Of a stretch of DNA of 64,000 nt, positions 63,851 through 64,000 are shown one piece after another. The notes beneath the pieces were generated by a model, which had not been told where the DNA came from, did not search any database, and saw nothing but the letters and a program-made list of their open reading frames with translations. This DNA comes from Kiritimatiellia bacterium (GTDB lineage Bacteria > Verrucomicrobiota > Kiritimatiellia > JAAZAB01): assembly GCA_028718125.1 (NCBI GenBank), contig JAQUMN010000002.1, forward strand, positions 72,463-136,462, read 5' to 3'. Within the stretch, counting starts at the first letter, position 1. Each line of letters opens with the position of its first letter. The position numbers and the translations under genes were made by a program.

Positions 63851-64000
63851 TCACTCTGCCTGTCCGGTTTTCTGACGCTGGAGGCGGCGGGCGCGCTCTT
63901 CGGGAAAATGCATTAACCGGCTTTCTTCCGACATGAGACGGAACGGATACTCAATGACACCGGCAGGCACTTTGATCCTAACGCCATCGGCAGTCGCCTG
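63851..64000 (-). CDS. Unknown protein, C-terminal end only
   Basis: The frame is open from the window edge to TGA at 63851-63853, giving 49 visible residues. These include ADGVRIKVPAGVIEYPF and a charged tail ending QRQKTGQAE. The sequence is too short to assign. Codon use and the absence of repeat character make a real gene likely. Confidence 0.5.
   Translation of the reverse strand, partial: QATADGVRIKVPAGVIEYPFRLMSEESRLMHFPEERARRLQRQKTGQAE

Overview
The window looks like a chromosomal segment of a Gram-negative, probably anaerobic bacterium. Signs of the envelope type are a TolC-like outer-membrane lipoprotein, pseudopilin genes and a GspE-type ATPase. A PVC-superphylum bacterium such as Kiritimatiellota, or a nearby uncultured lineage, fits best: RicT/PSP1, Asp23/AmaP, DUF1015, OpcA, an octopine-dehydrogenase-like enzyme, Ptb-Buk and many dispersed palindromic repeats occur together. 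This placement is inference, because no rRNA gene is present. The only RNA gene I can support is tRNA-His(GTG). TGA is used as an ordinary stop throughout.

Layout. 1-1105: truncated TolC-family gene. 1683-6823: regulated cluster on the minus strand with an AraC regulator, two uroporphyrinogen-decarboxylase-like proteins and two amidohydrolases; the substrate is unknown. 7335-17741: parB, tRNA-His, purine genes purC, purB and purA, an EFR1-type ferredoxin, glmS, and convergent aroC. 18017-27876: a membrane protein/ABC-permease pair, a DUF202 protein, an AmmeMemoRadiSam-type radical SAM enzyme, a secreted subtilisin with FG-GAP-like repeats, and a membrane-fused spermidine synthase homologue. 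28092-33681: lon and leuS. 34073-44276: DUF1015 gene, then a long minus-strand operon read DUF502, ispF, cysS, tmk, holB, ricT, aroQ, accB, accC, asp23, amaP. 44386-45829: tpx, a STAS gene with an internal stop, and an Hpt protein. 46167-55589: two sensor kinases, a membrane-anchored GspE homologue, three pilin-like proteins, a small ORF and a receiver protein, all on one strand and closely packed. 55642-62044: opcA, zwf, an opine-type dehydrogenase, ptb, buk and a cysteine-rich protein of unknown function. 62540-63727: deoB, followed by the end of an unknown gene.

The most unusual content is the repeat landscape. A short mobile element without coding capacity occurs five times. It has a 13-bp terminal inverted repeat, and four copies are flanked by 10-bp direct repeats matching at 8 to 10 positions. 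A separate family of paired hairpins occurs between genes, and one copy lies exactly in frame (24 codons) inside leuS. Periodic short repeats sit inside cysS and form the 3' ends of aroC and holB. The most notable protein-level finding is the pseudopilin locus, where a GspE-like ATPase has an N-terminal membrane hairpin and sits next to phosphorelay proteins.

Start codons were chosen from ribosome-binding sites and overlaps. Residue positions are approximate unless they follow directly from short counts.
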